Shown here: piece by piece, positions 41,891 through 50,544 of the stretch
Layout: each line of letters begins with the position of its first letter
Numbering within the stretch: the first letter of the stretch is position 1
Assembly: GCA_028293765.1 (NCBI GenBank)
Contig: JAQGOG010000097.1
Span: 1-64,000, forward strand
Length of the DNA: 64,000 nt
Source of the DNA: Gammaproteobacteria bacterium
GTDB lineage: Bacteria > Pseudomonadota > Gammaproteobacteria > Steroidobacterales > Steroidobacteraceae
Reading direction: 5' to 3'
The notes under the pieces: model-generated
The model's database searches: none
The model's input: the letters and a program-made list of their open reading frames with translations, nothing else
Told to the model about the DNA's origin: nothing
Position numbers and translations under genes: made by a program

Positions 41891-44395
41891 ATGGCCCGTC
41901 AGAGCGGTTGCGCGGACGCGATCATGATAGCGATGGTCTTCCTCGCCCCCGCGCTTACCGCCGCCCCGGCTGCTCATCCGGTCTCCACGGCGACGGCCAC
42001 GCCTGCGGCGACCGCGGTTACGGCCACGCCGGGAGCCAGCTCGGATGCTGTGGCGAGTCAGAAGTGGGCCTTCCTCAACCAGTATTGCAGCAAGTGCCAC
42101 AACGCGGAGGACTGGGCCGGCGGAGTCGCATTCGACTCCATGTCGCCGCAAGACATCCCGGACGATGCCAAGACGTGGGAGAAGGCGATCCGCAAGCTGC
42201 GCGGCCGCCTGATGCCGCCAGCGGGAAATCCACAGCCGGATTCCGGCTCCATTCGTTCCTTCGTGACCTTCATGGAGGAGACCATCGATCGGACCGCGGC
42301 GACGCACCCGGATCCCGGTCAGATCGGCCTGCACCGCTTGAACCGCAAGGAATATGCGAATGCGGTTCGCGACCTGTTGGCTGTGCAGGTCGATCCGACC
42401 GAGCTGCTGCCGCGCGATGACGCGCGTGACGGATTCGACAACGTCGCGAGCGCGTTGCAGGTTTCGCCCTCCTTCCTCGATCAGTACCTCGCGGCGGCGC
42501 GCAGAGTTGCCATCGAGGCACTCGGGGATTCCCACGCCCGGCCGGTCGGGACGACTTATTTCGCGGAGAGCAACGGCACGCAGCACTTTCGTGAGCAGGG
42601 ACTGCCGCTCGGGACGCGCGGGGGACTGGTCGTCGAGCATGATTTTCCGGCCGACGGCGAGTACGTCGTGAATGTCGCTAACATGGCGCAGGCTCTATGG
42701 GTCTACAACATGGAGTTCGAGAACCGGCTGATCGTGACGGTGGACCGCAAACCCGTCTATCAGACCTCCCTCGGCGGCGAGCAGGACCAGAAGGCGATCG
42801 ATCAGCAGCAGTCGCCGGCCGTGGACGCGATCAATGGGCGACTGAAGGGCATTCGTTTCAGCACGACCGCCGGGCCGCATCAGGTTGGCGTCACTTTCCT
42901 GCAGCGATCGCATGCGGAATCGGACGAGCGGCTGCAGGCGCACGTGCCTGGGGGCGGACAGGATCGGGTGCTGCGCGTGACGTCATTCGAGATCCGCGGT
43001 CCATTGAGCGCGTCGGGGGTGAGTGATACTCCCAGCCGGCAGCGTATTTTCGTGTGCTACCCGCGAACTGCTCCGGAGGAGTCCCCTTGCGCCCGCCAGA
43101 TCGTCACGCGCCTCGCCGAACGAGCCTATCGCCATCCCCCGAGCGCCCGGGACACCGCCGACCTGATGGCGTTCTACCAGACAGGTTATGAGAGTGGCGG
43201 TTTCGAGTCAGGCATTCGTCATGCGGTGACTGCACTACTTGCCGATCCGGAATTTCTTTATCGAGTGGAGCGACCCGAGACAGGCGCGCCGCCGGGTACG
43301 ATCACCCGGATCAGCGCTCTCGAGTTGGCCTCACGCCTGTCGTTCTTCCTCTGGAGCAGTTTGCCGGACGAGGAGCTGTTGCGAGTGGCCGGGAGCGGGG
43401 AGTTGCTTACGAGCGCAACCCTGGAAGCCCAGGTCCGGCGGATGCTCGCCGACCCCCGCTCGCAGGCGCTCGCTTCGAATTTCGCCTTTCAGTGGCTCAA
43501 CATGGCGAAGCTGGCCGAAATCCGGCCCGATGTGGCGTTGTTTCCGAATCTCAACGGCGACATCCGCACCGACTTCCGGGAGGAGCTGCGGCTCTTCGTC
43601 GACAGCGTATTCCGCGAGAACCGCAGTGTCCTCGATCTGCTGAGCGCGGACTATACTTTCGTGAATGAGCGGCTGGCATTGCACTATGGCATTCGGGACG
43701 TACGCGGCAGCCGCTTTCGGCGCGTGACCCTGACGGACTCGAAGCGGTTCGGTCTCTTGGGCAAAGGCGCGGTGCTGATGGTGACGTCCTATCCCAACCG
43801 CACCGCTCCCGTGTTGCGCGGAGCTTTCATTCTCGACCGACTTCTCGGCACGCCGCCCGCGGCGCCTCCGCCCAATGTCGGCGCCCTGAAAGAGAATCAG
43901 GAGGGCAAGAAGGCACTCAGCATGCGCGAGATGATGGCCGCGCACCGCAGCAACCCGAGCTGCCGGGGCTGTCACGGAATCATGGATCCACTGGGATTCG
44001 CCCTGGAGAACTTCGACGCTGTCGGGCAGTACCGGACGCGCGATCGATTCGCGGGCACACCCATCGATGCCAGCGGGGAGTTGCCGGACGGTACCGCACT
44101 GAATGGGCCCGATGACCTGCGCAAAGCTCTGCTGCGCAACCCCGATCAGTTCGCGCAGACGCTCACCGAGAAGCTGATGACCTACGCCCTTGGCCGGAGC
44201 CTCGAATACACGGACATGACTGCTGTGCGCGCGATCGCGCGACGCACCGCCTCCCAAGACTATCGCTTCACGGCGCTCGTCATGAATATCGTCGACAGCG
44301 CTGCATTCCAGCTGCATCGCCCAGAAGTGCCCCAGACGCTGACGACAGCGAATGCGCCAGTAGAGGCCTCCCGACAAGTCGCGAATAGCCCGTAG
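41891..44395 (+). CDS. DUF1592-type exported cytochrome-like protein (DUF1587/1592/1588/1585 array)
   Basis: The 834-residue exported protein has a signal peptide, then a low-complexity Thr/Ala linker, a haem-type C-S-K-C-H motif near residue 65 and RGRLMPPAGNPQP. The central part gives IGLHRLNRKEYANAVRDLL, SFLDQYLAAARRVAIEAL and YRVERPETG. The C-terminus has LLMVTSYPNRTAPVLRG (as VLMVTSYPNRTAPVLRG) and a second C-R-G-C-H with GIMDPLGFALENFDAVG. These domains, first named in Planctomycetes, occur with DUF1552 proteins. A periplasmic electron-transfer or oxidative role is likely but unproven. It starts the three-gene operon under the AAAGCATGCTTT operator. Confidence 0.88.
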   Translation: MARQSGCADAIMIAMVFLAPALTAAPAAHPVSTATATPAATAVTATPGASSDAVASQKWAFLNQYCSKCHNAEDWAGGVAFDSMSPQDIPDDAKTWEKAIRKLRGRLMPPAGNPQPDSGSIRSFVTFMEETIDRTAATHPDPGQIGLHRLNRKEYANAVRDLLAVQVDPTELLPRDDARDGFDNVASALQVSPSFLDQYLAAARRVAIEALGDSHARPVGTTYFAESNGTQHFREQGLPLGTRGGLVVEHDFPADGEYVVNVANMAQALWVYNMEFENRLIVTVDRKPVYQTSLGGEQDQKAIDQQQSPAVDAINGRLKGIRFSTTAGPHQVGVTFLQRSHAESDERLQAHVPGGGQDRVLRVTSFEIRGPLSASGVSDTPSRQRIFVCYPRTAPEESPCARQIVTRLAERAYRHPPSARDTADLMAFYQTGYESGGFESGIRHAVTALLADPEFLYRVERPETGAPPGTITRISALELASRLSFFLWSSLPDEELLRVAGSGELLTSATLEAQVRRMLADPRSQALASNFAFQWLNMAKLAEIRPDVALFPNLNGDIRTDFREELRLFVDSVFRENRSVLDLLSADYTFVNERLALHYGIRDVRGSRFRRVTLTDSKRFGLLGKGAVLMVTSYPNRTAPVLRGAFILDRLLGTPPAAPPPNVGALKENQEGKKALSMREMMAAHRSNPSCRGCHGIMDPLGFALENFDAVGQYRTRDRFAGTPIDASGELPDGTALNGPDDLRKALLRNPDQFAQTLTEKLMTYALGRSLEYTDMTAVRAIARRTASQDYRFTALVMNIVDSAAFQLHRPEVPQTLTTANAPVEASRQVANSP

Positions 44396-44427
44396 TCCGG
44401 AAGACAGTGTCCGCAAGGAAACCGCTC

Positions 44428-45747
44428 ATGTTCATCACTCGCAAGCATCTCTCGCGTCGCACTGTGCTCCGGGGCGTCGGCGCGGCAGTTGCGCTACCGC
44501 TGCTCGACGCGATGATTCCAGCCGCGACCGCCCTGGCCGCAACCGCGGCAGCGCCCAAACCCAAGCTGGGATTCATTTATTTCCCGCATGGCGCAGTCAT
44601 GGATCGCTGGCAACCGGCGGCCGCTGGACAGGCCTTCGAATTTCCGCAGATTCTCGCGCCCCTGGAGCCGTACAAGTCTCACACCACGGTTGTCTCCGGC
44701 CTGCGCAACAAAGGAGCGGAGAGTCCCGACCCGCACGGCATCATTCCCGGGACCTGGCTGTCGTGCGTGGGACCCAAAAACCGCGAGACAACCGGGGAGC
44801 GCGGGGTCACGGCAGACCAGTTGGCAGCGCTTCACATGGGGCAGGACACTCCGTTGCCTTCTTTGGAGCTCTCTGGCGAAAGCAGCGGCGGAGTCGCCTG
44901 CGCCCCGGGTGTTGGCTGCGGATTCGCGGATACAGTTGCGTTTCGCACACCGACACAGCCGCTGCCCATGGAGCACAACCCGCGTAAGGTCTTTTACCAG
45001 CTGTTTGGACAAGGCGATACGCAGGAAGAGCGCGTCGAGATTGCGAAGGAAACCGGAAGCATCCTCGACAGCGTGATGGAGAAGGCAAAGCGACTGAGCG
45101 CCGACCTCGGACCGGGCGACAAGGCCATGCTGGCGGACTACCTGGATTCGGTGCGCGAGATCGAGCGCCGCGTCGCGAAGTTGAATGAAGCGGCAGCCAC
45201 CCATATCCAGCTCCCCGACGCCCCGCTGGGGGTACAGGAGGACTTCGGCGAGCAACTCAAGGTGATGTTCGAGCTCATGGCGCTCGCCTGGCAGGCCGAC
45301 AAGACACGCGTCGTCTCGTTCATGATGGCCAAGGAAGTGAGCATGCGCACCTACAATCAGATTGGCATATCCGACGCCTTCCACCCTCTGTCCCATCATC
45401 AGAACGATCCCTCCAAGCTGGATCGTCTGGCGAAGATCCAGACGTATCACACGACGATATTCGCGGCTTTCCTCAAGCGCCTCACGCAGACGCCGGACGG
45501 GGCCGGCAGCCTCCTCGATCATGCCGTCATCTTGTACGGTAGCAATATGAGCAACAGCGACAAGCACAACAACGATCCGTTGCCTTCCGCGCTGCTAGGG
45601 CGGGCCTGCGGCCGCGTCAAAGGCGGGCAGCATCTTCACTATCCGCAGGATACGCCGCACGCGAATCTGCTGTTGACCGTGCTGAATCGCGCCGGCATTC
45701 CGCTCCCCAGCCTCGGCAACAGTACCGGTTTGCTAGCGGACATCTGA
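44428..45747 (+). CDS. DUF1552-family exported protein
   Basis: The 439-residue protein starts at the ATG at 44428 with AAGGAAA upstream. It has a Tat signal (RKHLSRRTVLRGVGAAVALP), then FIYFPHGAVMDRW, VVSGLRNKG, SCVGPKNRETTGERGVTADQ, LADYLDSVREIERRV, FHPLSHHQND and LYGSNMSNSDKHNNDPLP. These are the DUF1552 hallmarks, including the conserved His-rich and Asp/Asn motifs of an alkaline-phosphatase-like fold. It is nearly always encoded beside a DUF1592 protein. Its substrate is unknown. The stop overlaps the next start (TGATG). Confidence 0.9.
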   Translation: MFITRKHLSRRTVLRGVGAAVALPLLDAMIPAATALAATAAAPKPKLGFIYFPHGAVMDRWQPAAAGQAFEFPQILAPLEPYKSHTTVVSGLRNKGAESPDPHGIIPGTWLSCVGPKNRETTGERGVTADQLAALHMGQDTPLPSLELSGESSGGVACAPGVGCGFADTVAFRTPTQPLPMEHNPRKVFYQLFGQGDTQEERVEIAKETGSILDSVMEKAKRLSADLGPGDKAMLADYLDSVREIERRVAKLNEAAATHIQLPDAPLGVQEDFGEQLKVMFELMALAWQADKTRVVSFMMAKEVSMRTYNQIGISDAFHPLSHHQNDPSKLDRLAKIQTYHTTIFAAFLKRLTQTPDGAGSLLDHAVILYGSNMSNSDKHNNDPLPSALLGRACGRVKGGQHLHYPQDTPHANLLLTVLNRAGIPLPSLGNSTGLLADI

Positions 45748-47384
45748 TGCGGCGGGTCGGCAACCTCAGCCCGCTGTTCGCGATCGCGCTCTGCTGCGAG
45801 CTGTTGTCGCATGGGGTGTCGGCCGCAGGGCCGGACTCGGCGACGAGCGGCCCTCCCGCAGCCGCATCGACGGCCGAAGAGGTCGCGCTGATACGACGGA
45901 TTGAACGGGGCGAGCGGCTTCGCGCTCTGGAAGCCATCCGCAAGGGCGCTTCCGCTCGCATGCATGACGCGGACGGCTCCACAGCGCTGCACTGGGCGGC
46001 AAGCCAGGGAGACACAGAGCTGGCACGCGCACTCATTGCCGCCGGCGCCGATGCGCGCGCCAAGAACGAGTTTGGCGCCACGCCTATGTCCGCCGCGGCG
46101 GAGATCGGCAATGCGCACGCAATAGAGATGCTGTTAAAGGCCGGAGCCGACGTCGAGTCGCCCAACGCCGAGGGCGAAACAGCGCTCATGGCCGTCGCTC
46201 GAACGGGCCGGGTCGATGCGGCACGCCCGTTGCTGAAGCATGGCGCAAACCCCAATACCCGGGAGCACTGGGGCGGTCAGACCGCCCTCATGTGGTCGGC
46301 AGCTCAATGTCAGCCTGAGATGATTCGCCTGCTTCTCGACCATGGAGCAAGCCCCGATCTGCGTGGCATGGCGAGAGATTGGCAGCGGCGCGTGACCGCC
46401 GAGCCGCGCCCGAAGGACATGAGCCATGGCGGCTTCACCGCCCTGCTCTACGCCGCCCGTGAGGGCTGTGTGGCCGGAGCGCGTGAACTGATACGGCGCA
46501 AGGCCGACCTGGACCTTGCAGATCCCGACGGCGTGACACCGTTGATTCTCGCTTTGATGAACAGCCACTGGGATTTCGCGCGCTTCCTGATCGAAGCGGG
46601 CGCCGATGTGAATCTCTGGGACTTTTACGGCAGAACACCGCTGTACGCCGCTGTCGACATGAATACGCTGCCCAAGGGGCGCCATGTCGAGCTGCCAGCG
46701 CTCGACGACACGACCGGCCTAGAGGTCATCAGGATGCTGCTCGAGCGCGGCGCCAATCCGAACGCACAACTGAAGCTGCGGGTACCCCATCGCCAGATCC
46801 CTTTCGACCGCTATACCGAGCCGATGCTCAATATCGGCGCCACGCCGCTGCTGAGGGCCGCCAAGGCCGGCGACATAGAGGTCGTGAAGCTCCTTCTGGC
46901 GCACGGAGCGCTCCCCGACCTGCCCAATTTCAACGGCGACACGCCGCTGATGGCAGCGGTAGGCAAGGGTTGGATCAACGCCCCAACCCGGGGAGCGTTC
47001 TACTCGGAAGAACAGGCTATCGAGACCTATTCGCTGCTGCGCGCCGCCGGAGCCAACGTCAACGCTCGCACTCACTTCAACGAAACGCCACTCCACAGCG
47101 CAGCGCTGCGCGGGTGGAATGTAATCGTAAAGCGTCTGGTGGCTGACGGAGCGGAACTGGACGCGAGCGACCGCAACGGCCTCACTCCGCTGGATTTCGC
47201 CATGGGGCGTATACCCAAGGAATTTAACGCCGTGGTGCCTACAGTCCGGAGCGACACGGCGGAACTGCTCGAGTCGCTCGGCGCAAAAGTGGAACACCCG
47301 AATCTACCGCCCTGGCCCGCCGCGTCCACTCCGCGCATCACCGCATGGGTCCCGAACGACACGGCGCTTCTGCCGCCGCAATAG
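45747..47384 (+). CDS. Exported ankyrin-repeat protein
   Basis: The 545-residue protein has a signal peptide (LSPLFAIALCCELLSHGVSA) and about ten ankyrin units, for example DGSTALHWAASQGDTELARA, GATPMSAAAEIGNAHAIEML, GGQTALMWSAAQCQPEMIRL and NETPLHSAALRGWNVIVKRL. It is coupled to the DUF1552 gene by a TGATG overlap. The DUF1592-DUF1552-ankyrin order recurs in several Proteobacteria, which suggests a periplasmic complex scaffolded by the ankyrin solenoid. Confidence 0.92.
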   Translation: MRRVGNLSPLFAIALCCELLSHGVSAAGPDSATSGPPAAASTAEEVALIRRIERGERLRALEAIRKGASARMHDADGSTALHWAASQGDTELARALIAAGADARAKNEFGATPMSAAAEIGNAHAIEMLLKAGADVESPNAEGETALMAVARTGRVDAARPLLKHGANPNTREHWGGQTALMWSAAQCQPEMIRLLLDHGASPDLRGMARDWQRRVTAEPRPKDMSHGGFTALLYAAREGCVAGARELIRRKADLDLADPDGVTPLILALMNSHWDFARFLIEAGADVNLWDFYGRTPLYAAVDMNTLPKGRHVELPALDDTTGLEVIRMLLERGANPNAQLKLRVPHRQIPFDRYTEPMLNIGATPLLRAAKAGDIEVVKLLLAHGALPDLPNFNGDTPLMAAVGKGWINAPTRGAFYSEEQAIETYSLLRAAGANVNARTHFNETPLHSAALRGWNVIVKRLVADGAELDASDRNGLTPLDFAMGRIPKEFNAVVPTVRSDTAELLESLGAKVEHPNLPPWPAASTPRITAWVPNDTALLPPQ

Positions 47385-47391
47385 AAGCTGG

Positions 47392-47481
47392 AAATGTCCG
47401 ATGCGCGGTCGTCTCGGTGACAATGTCCAGGCCGGAAGGCGTCAGCAGGTAACAGTTGTTAATCTCTGCTCCCTTGAAGCA
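47392..47481 (-). pseudogene. 30-codon relic of a TIM-barrel isomerase
   Basis: Leftward, CFKGAEINNCYLLTPSGL then DIVTETTAHRTF matches 21 of 30 residues of the intact isomerase at 22626-23486 (YFKGLEINDGYRNTPPGM, DIVTETTAHRKF). Sequence on either side shows no similarity. It is an internal fragment left after deletion or rearrangement of a paralogue between the ankyrin and lactonase genes. Confidence 0.8.
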
Positions 47482-47535
47482 AGCACGTGCGCTGACCCAG
47501 TTGGCGCACACAACCGACCGATCGAAGGAAATGAC

Positions 47536-48414
47536 ATGAATAAACTGGCTCGCGGGTGGCTGCGCGGTGTCCGTACAGTAGCCGTCGGCATGGCGCTGGC
47601 TTGGGCGACCAGCGGCCCAAACGTTGCGGGCGCGGCCCCCGCTGGCAATCTGAGGCTGTACATCCTGGATTGCGGCACGATCGCGCCGATGGACCCAGCG
47701 CTCTTCAACGTGAAGCCCACGGAAATCAAGGGCGACGTCCACTTCGTGACACCCTGTTACCTGATCGTTCATCCGCGCGGGACGCTGATCTGGGATGTCG
47801 GACAGGTACCGGACAGGGATATTCCGGATGACGGGACCGAGGTCGTTCAGCAACGCATTCTCAAGGCAACGCGGCGGCTGGCGCCGCAGCTGGCGGCTCT
47901 GGGCTACCGGCCCAAGGACATCACGTATCTGGCGATGTCGCACTATCATGCGGATCACACCGCGAACGCCAACATGTTTGCCGCTTCGACCTGGATCGTG
48001 CAGCAGGCCGAGTACGACGCCATGTTCAGCGAGGCGCCGGTCGGCATCCGCATGCCCGATTCATACCGTGACCTGAAGAATGCCAGGCGCATCACTTTGA
48101 ACAATGAGGATCACGATGTGTTCGGCGACGGGACCGTCGTCATCAAGACGGCGCCCGGACACACCCCGGGGCACCAGATGCTGTTCCTGAAGCTCAAGAA
48201 GTTCGGCCCCCTGCTGCTCGCGGGCGATCTGTATCACCTGCCGGAGGAGCGGACGCTCGATCGGGTGCCGACCTTCGACTTCGACGCGGCCATGACGCGG
48301 GCCACCCGCAAAAAGGTGGCGGAATTCGTCAGGCAGTCCGGCGCAACGGTCTGGATCCAACACGATCCGGCGACCAACGCGCCGTTGAAAAAGGCGCCGC
48401 AGTATTACGAATGA
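47536..48414 (+). CDS. Exported metallo-beta-lactamase-fold hydrolase (AHL lactonase-like)
   Basis: The 292-residue protein starts at the ATG at 47536 behind AAGGA. It has a signal peptide ending AGAA and the MBL motif MSHYHADHTANANMF (H-x-H-x-D-H), APGHTPGHQM and the metal-bridging Asp in LLAGDLYHL. The pattern LDCGTIAPMD ... VTPCYLIVHPRG resembles the N-acyl-homoserine-lactonase family of AttM/AiiA. With an export signal it could hydrolyse an extracellular or periplasmic lactone; no quorum-sensing gene is near, so a catabolic lactone is as likely. Confidence 0.85.
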   Translation: MNKLARGWLRGVRTVAVGMALAWATSGPNVAGAAPAGNLRLYILDCGTIAPMDPALFNVKPTEIKGDVHFVTPCYLIVHPRGTLIWDVGQVPDRDIPDDGTEVVQQRILKATRRLAPQLAALGYRPKDITYLAMSHYHADHTANANMFAASTWIVQQAEYDAMFSEAPVGIRMPDSYRDLKNARRITLNNEDHDVFGDGTVVIKTAPGHTPGHQMLFLKLKKFGPLLLAGDLYHLPEERTLDRVPTFDFDAAMTRATRKKVAEFVRQSGATVWIQHDPATNAPLKKAPQYYE

Positions 48415-48458
48415 GCCGCAGCGGGCCGCGCTTGCGCCCACACACGGCAGTGGGCGGA

Positions 48459-49643
48459 TCAGGCCGCGGCGGTGAACGTAACAGGCAGCTTTGCGGGGCC
48501 GTGCCCAATCGTCGTCATCCAGGGCTCCGGCTCTCCCGCAGGCGCAAAACTCTCAATGTGCTCGACTATGGCCCCCAAAAGAGCGTCGGCCTCCAACCCG
48601 GCCAGGATTCGGCCAACGCACGCATGCACGCCATAACCCCAACCCAAGTGCCCACGGTGGTCCCGCTCGACGTCGAATCGTTCGGGTTCGGACCACTTGC
48701 GCGGATCACGGTTTGCAGCGGCGAACATCAAGCCGCAGCGCTCGCCCTGGGGAATGACGACCCCCTCGATCTCGACGTCGCGCATGGCGATCCGACCGGC
48801 CATGCGGGAAGGCGAGTCCCAGCGCAAGCTCTCTTCGAAGGCCGACCGTAGCAACGAGCGGTTCGCACGCACGAGCCGGTACTGCTCCGGAAACAATGCA
48901 AATGCCCGAATTGCGTTCGCCAGCGTGATTACGGTCGTATCGGCTGCTGCCGACAGCAGGATGCCAATGAGCAGTTGCGCCTCATCCGGTGTGATGTCGC
49001 CACGATCCGCGGCGAGAAACATCTGCATACCGAGACTGCCCGGCGCCAGATTCGTCCGCTCCACGCAGGAGCCGGCCCATTCGATCACGGGACCCGTGCC
49101 CCGCATCGCCTCCTCATACAGCTCGTTCATGGGCCCCATGGTCGCCCAGACCATGTTGCCGAATGCGTACAGGTGTTCGCGACCGGCAGCGGGAATTCCC
49201 AGCAGATCCGGCAGCACTTTGTAGACGAAGGCCTGGGTGATCTGCGCCACGGCATCTATAGTGGCACCGCTCTTTTCCTTCATTGCGATCACTAACGCGT
49301 CCGCGTCGACGCGAAAGTCGGCCGCCAGCTTACCGAGCACCTGGGGTGAGAGTGCGGCTGAAATTGCAGCGCGTACGCGTGTGTGCTTGGGCGGGTCATC
49401 GGTCAGCAACAGTTCCGGTCGGACCGATTTCGGATCGTGCCACGGCCGGGAAGTGGAGGAAAACGTCCTCCAGTCGCGTAAGCCCGCCGCGACGTGCTCG
49501 TAACGCCCGAGCACCGTGATATTTTCGCGCGCGAGCTTCACTACGGGAGCGAGCTCCCGTATTTTGTCATCGACGGCACGAGCGTCGCGCACCGACGCGG
49601 CATTGAAGAGATCGTCGTGACTTACATAGACTGCCGTGCTCAT
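48459..49643 (-). CDS. Cytochrome P450 (CYP199-like)
   Basis: The 394-residue soluble bacterial P450 starts at the ATG at 49643 behind GAGGAGG. It has LRDWRTFSS, LLTDDPPKHTRVRAAISAAL, the I-helix SAAADTTVITLAN, the ExxR motif FEESLRW, and the haem loop GWGYGVHACVGRILAG with the thiolate Cys at about 342. The usual Phe seven residues before the Cys is Trp, and the I-helix Gly is Ala. Overall similarity is to CYP199-type aromatic hydroxylases/O-demethylases. It ends the leftward operon, and no ferredoxin or reductase is nearby. Confidence 0.9.
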   Translation of the reverse strand: MSTAVYVSHDDLFNAASVRDARAVDDKIRELAPVVKLARENITVLGRYEHVAAGLRDWRTFSSTSRPWHDPKSVRPELLLTDDPPKHTRVRAAISAALSPQVLGKLAADFRVDADALVIAMKEKSGATIDAVAQITQAFVYKVLPDLLGIPAAGREHLYAFGNMVWATMGPMNELYEEAMRGTGPVIEWAGSCVERTNLAPGSLGMQMFLAADRGDITPDEAQLLIGILLSAAADTTVITLANAIRAFALFPEQYRLVRANRSLLRSAFEESLRWDSPSRMAGRIAMRDVEIEGVVIPQGERCGLMFAAANRDPRKWSEPERFDVERDHRGHLGWGYGVHACVGRILAGLEADALLGAIVEHIESFAPAGEPEPWMTTIGHGPAKLPVTFTAAA

Positions 49644-49665
49644 GGTGCCCTCCTCCTCGCGCGCC

Positions 49666-50544
49666 TCATTCCGTCCTGAGCTTCCAACTCTGCCCGTCAC
49701 GCACGATCCATCCGGACGTCGGATCGCAGAAGTGACTGCCGATGATCAGGACTCGAGAATTTTCGAAGCGTTCGACGAATGCCCTGCGGGTAAGCGCTCC
49801 CTGTGGCTTATCCATGTCGAAGTTGGCATGGCGCTCAGGGTCTGTGAGTTGGATCGGATGATGCATCATGTCGCCCGTGATCACCGCTTCCTCACCTCGT
49901 GACCGGATATGCACGCTCACGTGCCCGGGCGTGTGTCCCGGCGTCGGAAACAGCGAGACCTCATCGGTGACCCTGAATTCCGCCGGGATGAAGTCCGCAA
50001 GCCCCGCGGCGATGACTGGATCGATGGCGTCGTGCAGGTGCTCCAGATCATGGTATCCGCCGGTATTGCGCAGATGCACCCAATGGTCGAATTCAGCCTT
50101 GCCAAACAGGTAGCGCGCTTGCGGAAAGGTCGGCACCCAGCGCCCATCCACCAGCATCGTATTCCACCCGACATGGTCGAAATGCAGGTGCGTGCACAGC
50201 ACGGTGTCTATTTTCGCCGGCGGAAACCCTGCCGCGGCCAGATCGGCCAGAAAAGTGGTCCGCAGGTTGCAGAACACGTCGAACTCCCGCTTGCGATCGG
50301 CTCCGATGCAGGTGTCGATCATCATGCTCCTGCCCCGCGAGCGCAGTGCAAAGCACTGGAAGGAGAGTTTCATCAACCCTTCCGGGGTCGCGAAGTGCGG
50401 CTGCAGCCACTTGAACTGCCGCACGAACTGCGCCGTCTCGTCCTTCAGCAACATCGCTATGTTGTCTTCAAATGCGTTGACCTCGACGATTCGTGCCACC
50501 TCGACGTCGCCGATCTTCCAATGTTTGATGTGCTCAACAGCCAT
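49666..50544 (-). CDS. Cytosolic metallo-beta-lactamase-fold hydrolase
   Basis: The 292-residue protein has the full binuclear motif CTHLHFDHVGWNT, FPTPGHTPGHVS, VITGDMMHHP and GSHFCDPTSG. There is no signal peptide. The start has GGGGGAAATC upstream and overlaps the GMC stop by 11 bases; the P450 gene begins 22 bases after its stop. Lactonase or thioesterase activity on an operon intermediate is plausible. Confidence 0.87.
   Translation of the reverse strand: MAVEHIKHWKIGDVEVARIVEVNAFEDNIAMLLKDETAQFVRQFKWLQPHFATPEGLMKLSFQCFALRSRGRSMMIDTCIGADRKREFDVFCNLRTTFLADLAAAGFPPAKIDTVLCTHLHFDHVGWNTMLVDGRWVPTFPQARYLFGKAEFDHWVHLRNTGGYHDLEHLHDAIDPVIAAGLADFIPAEFRVTDEVSLFPTPGHTPGHVSVHIRSRGEEAVITGDMMHHPIQLTDPERHANFDMDKPQGALTRRAFVERFENSRVLIIGSHFCDPTSGWIVRDGQSWKLRTE

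Noticed and set aside
41768-42640. N-terminal extension of the serine hydrolase frame
   Set aside because: It runs antisense to the DUF1592 gene; a good ATG with GGGAG at 41767 gives the normal family length.
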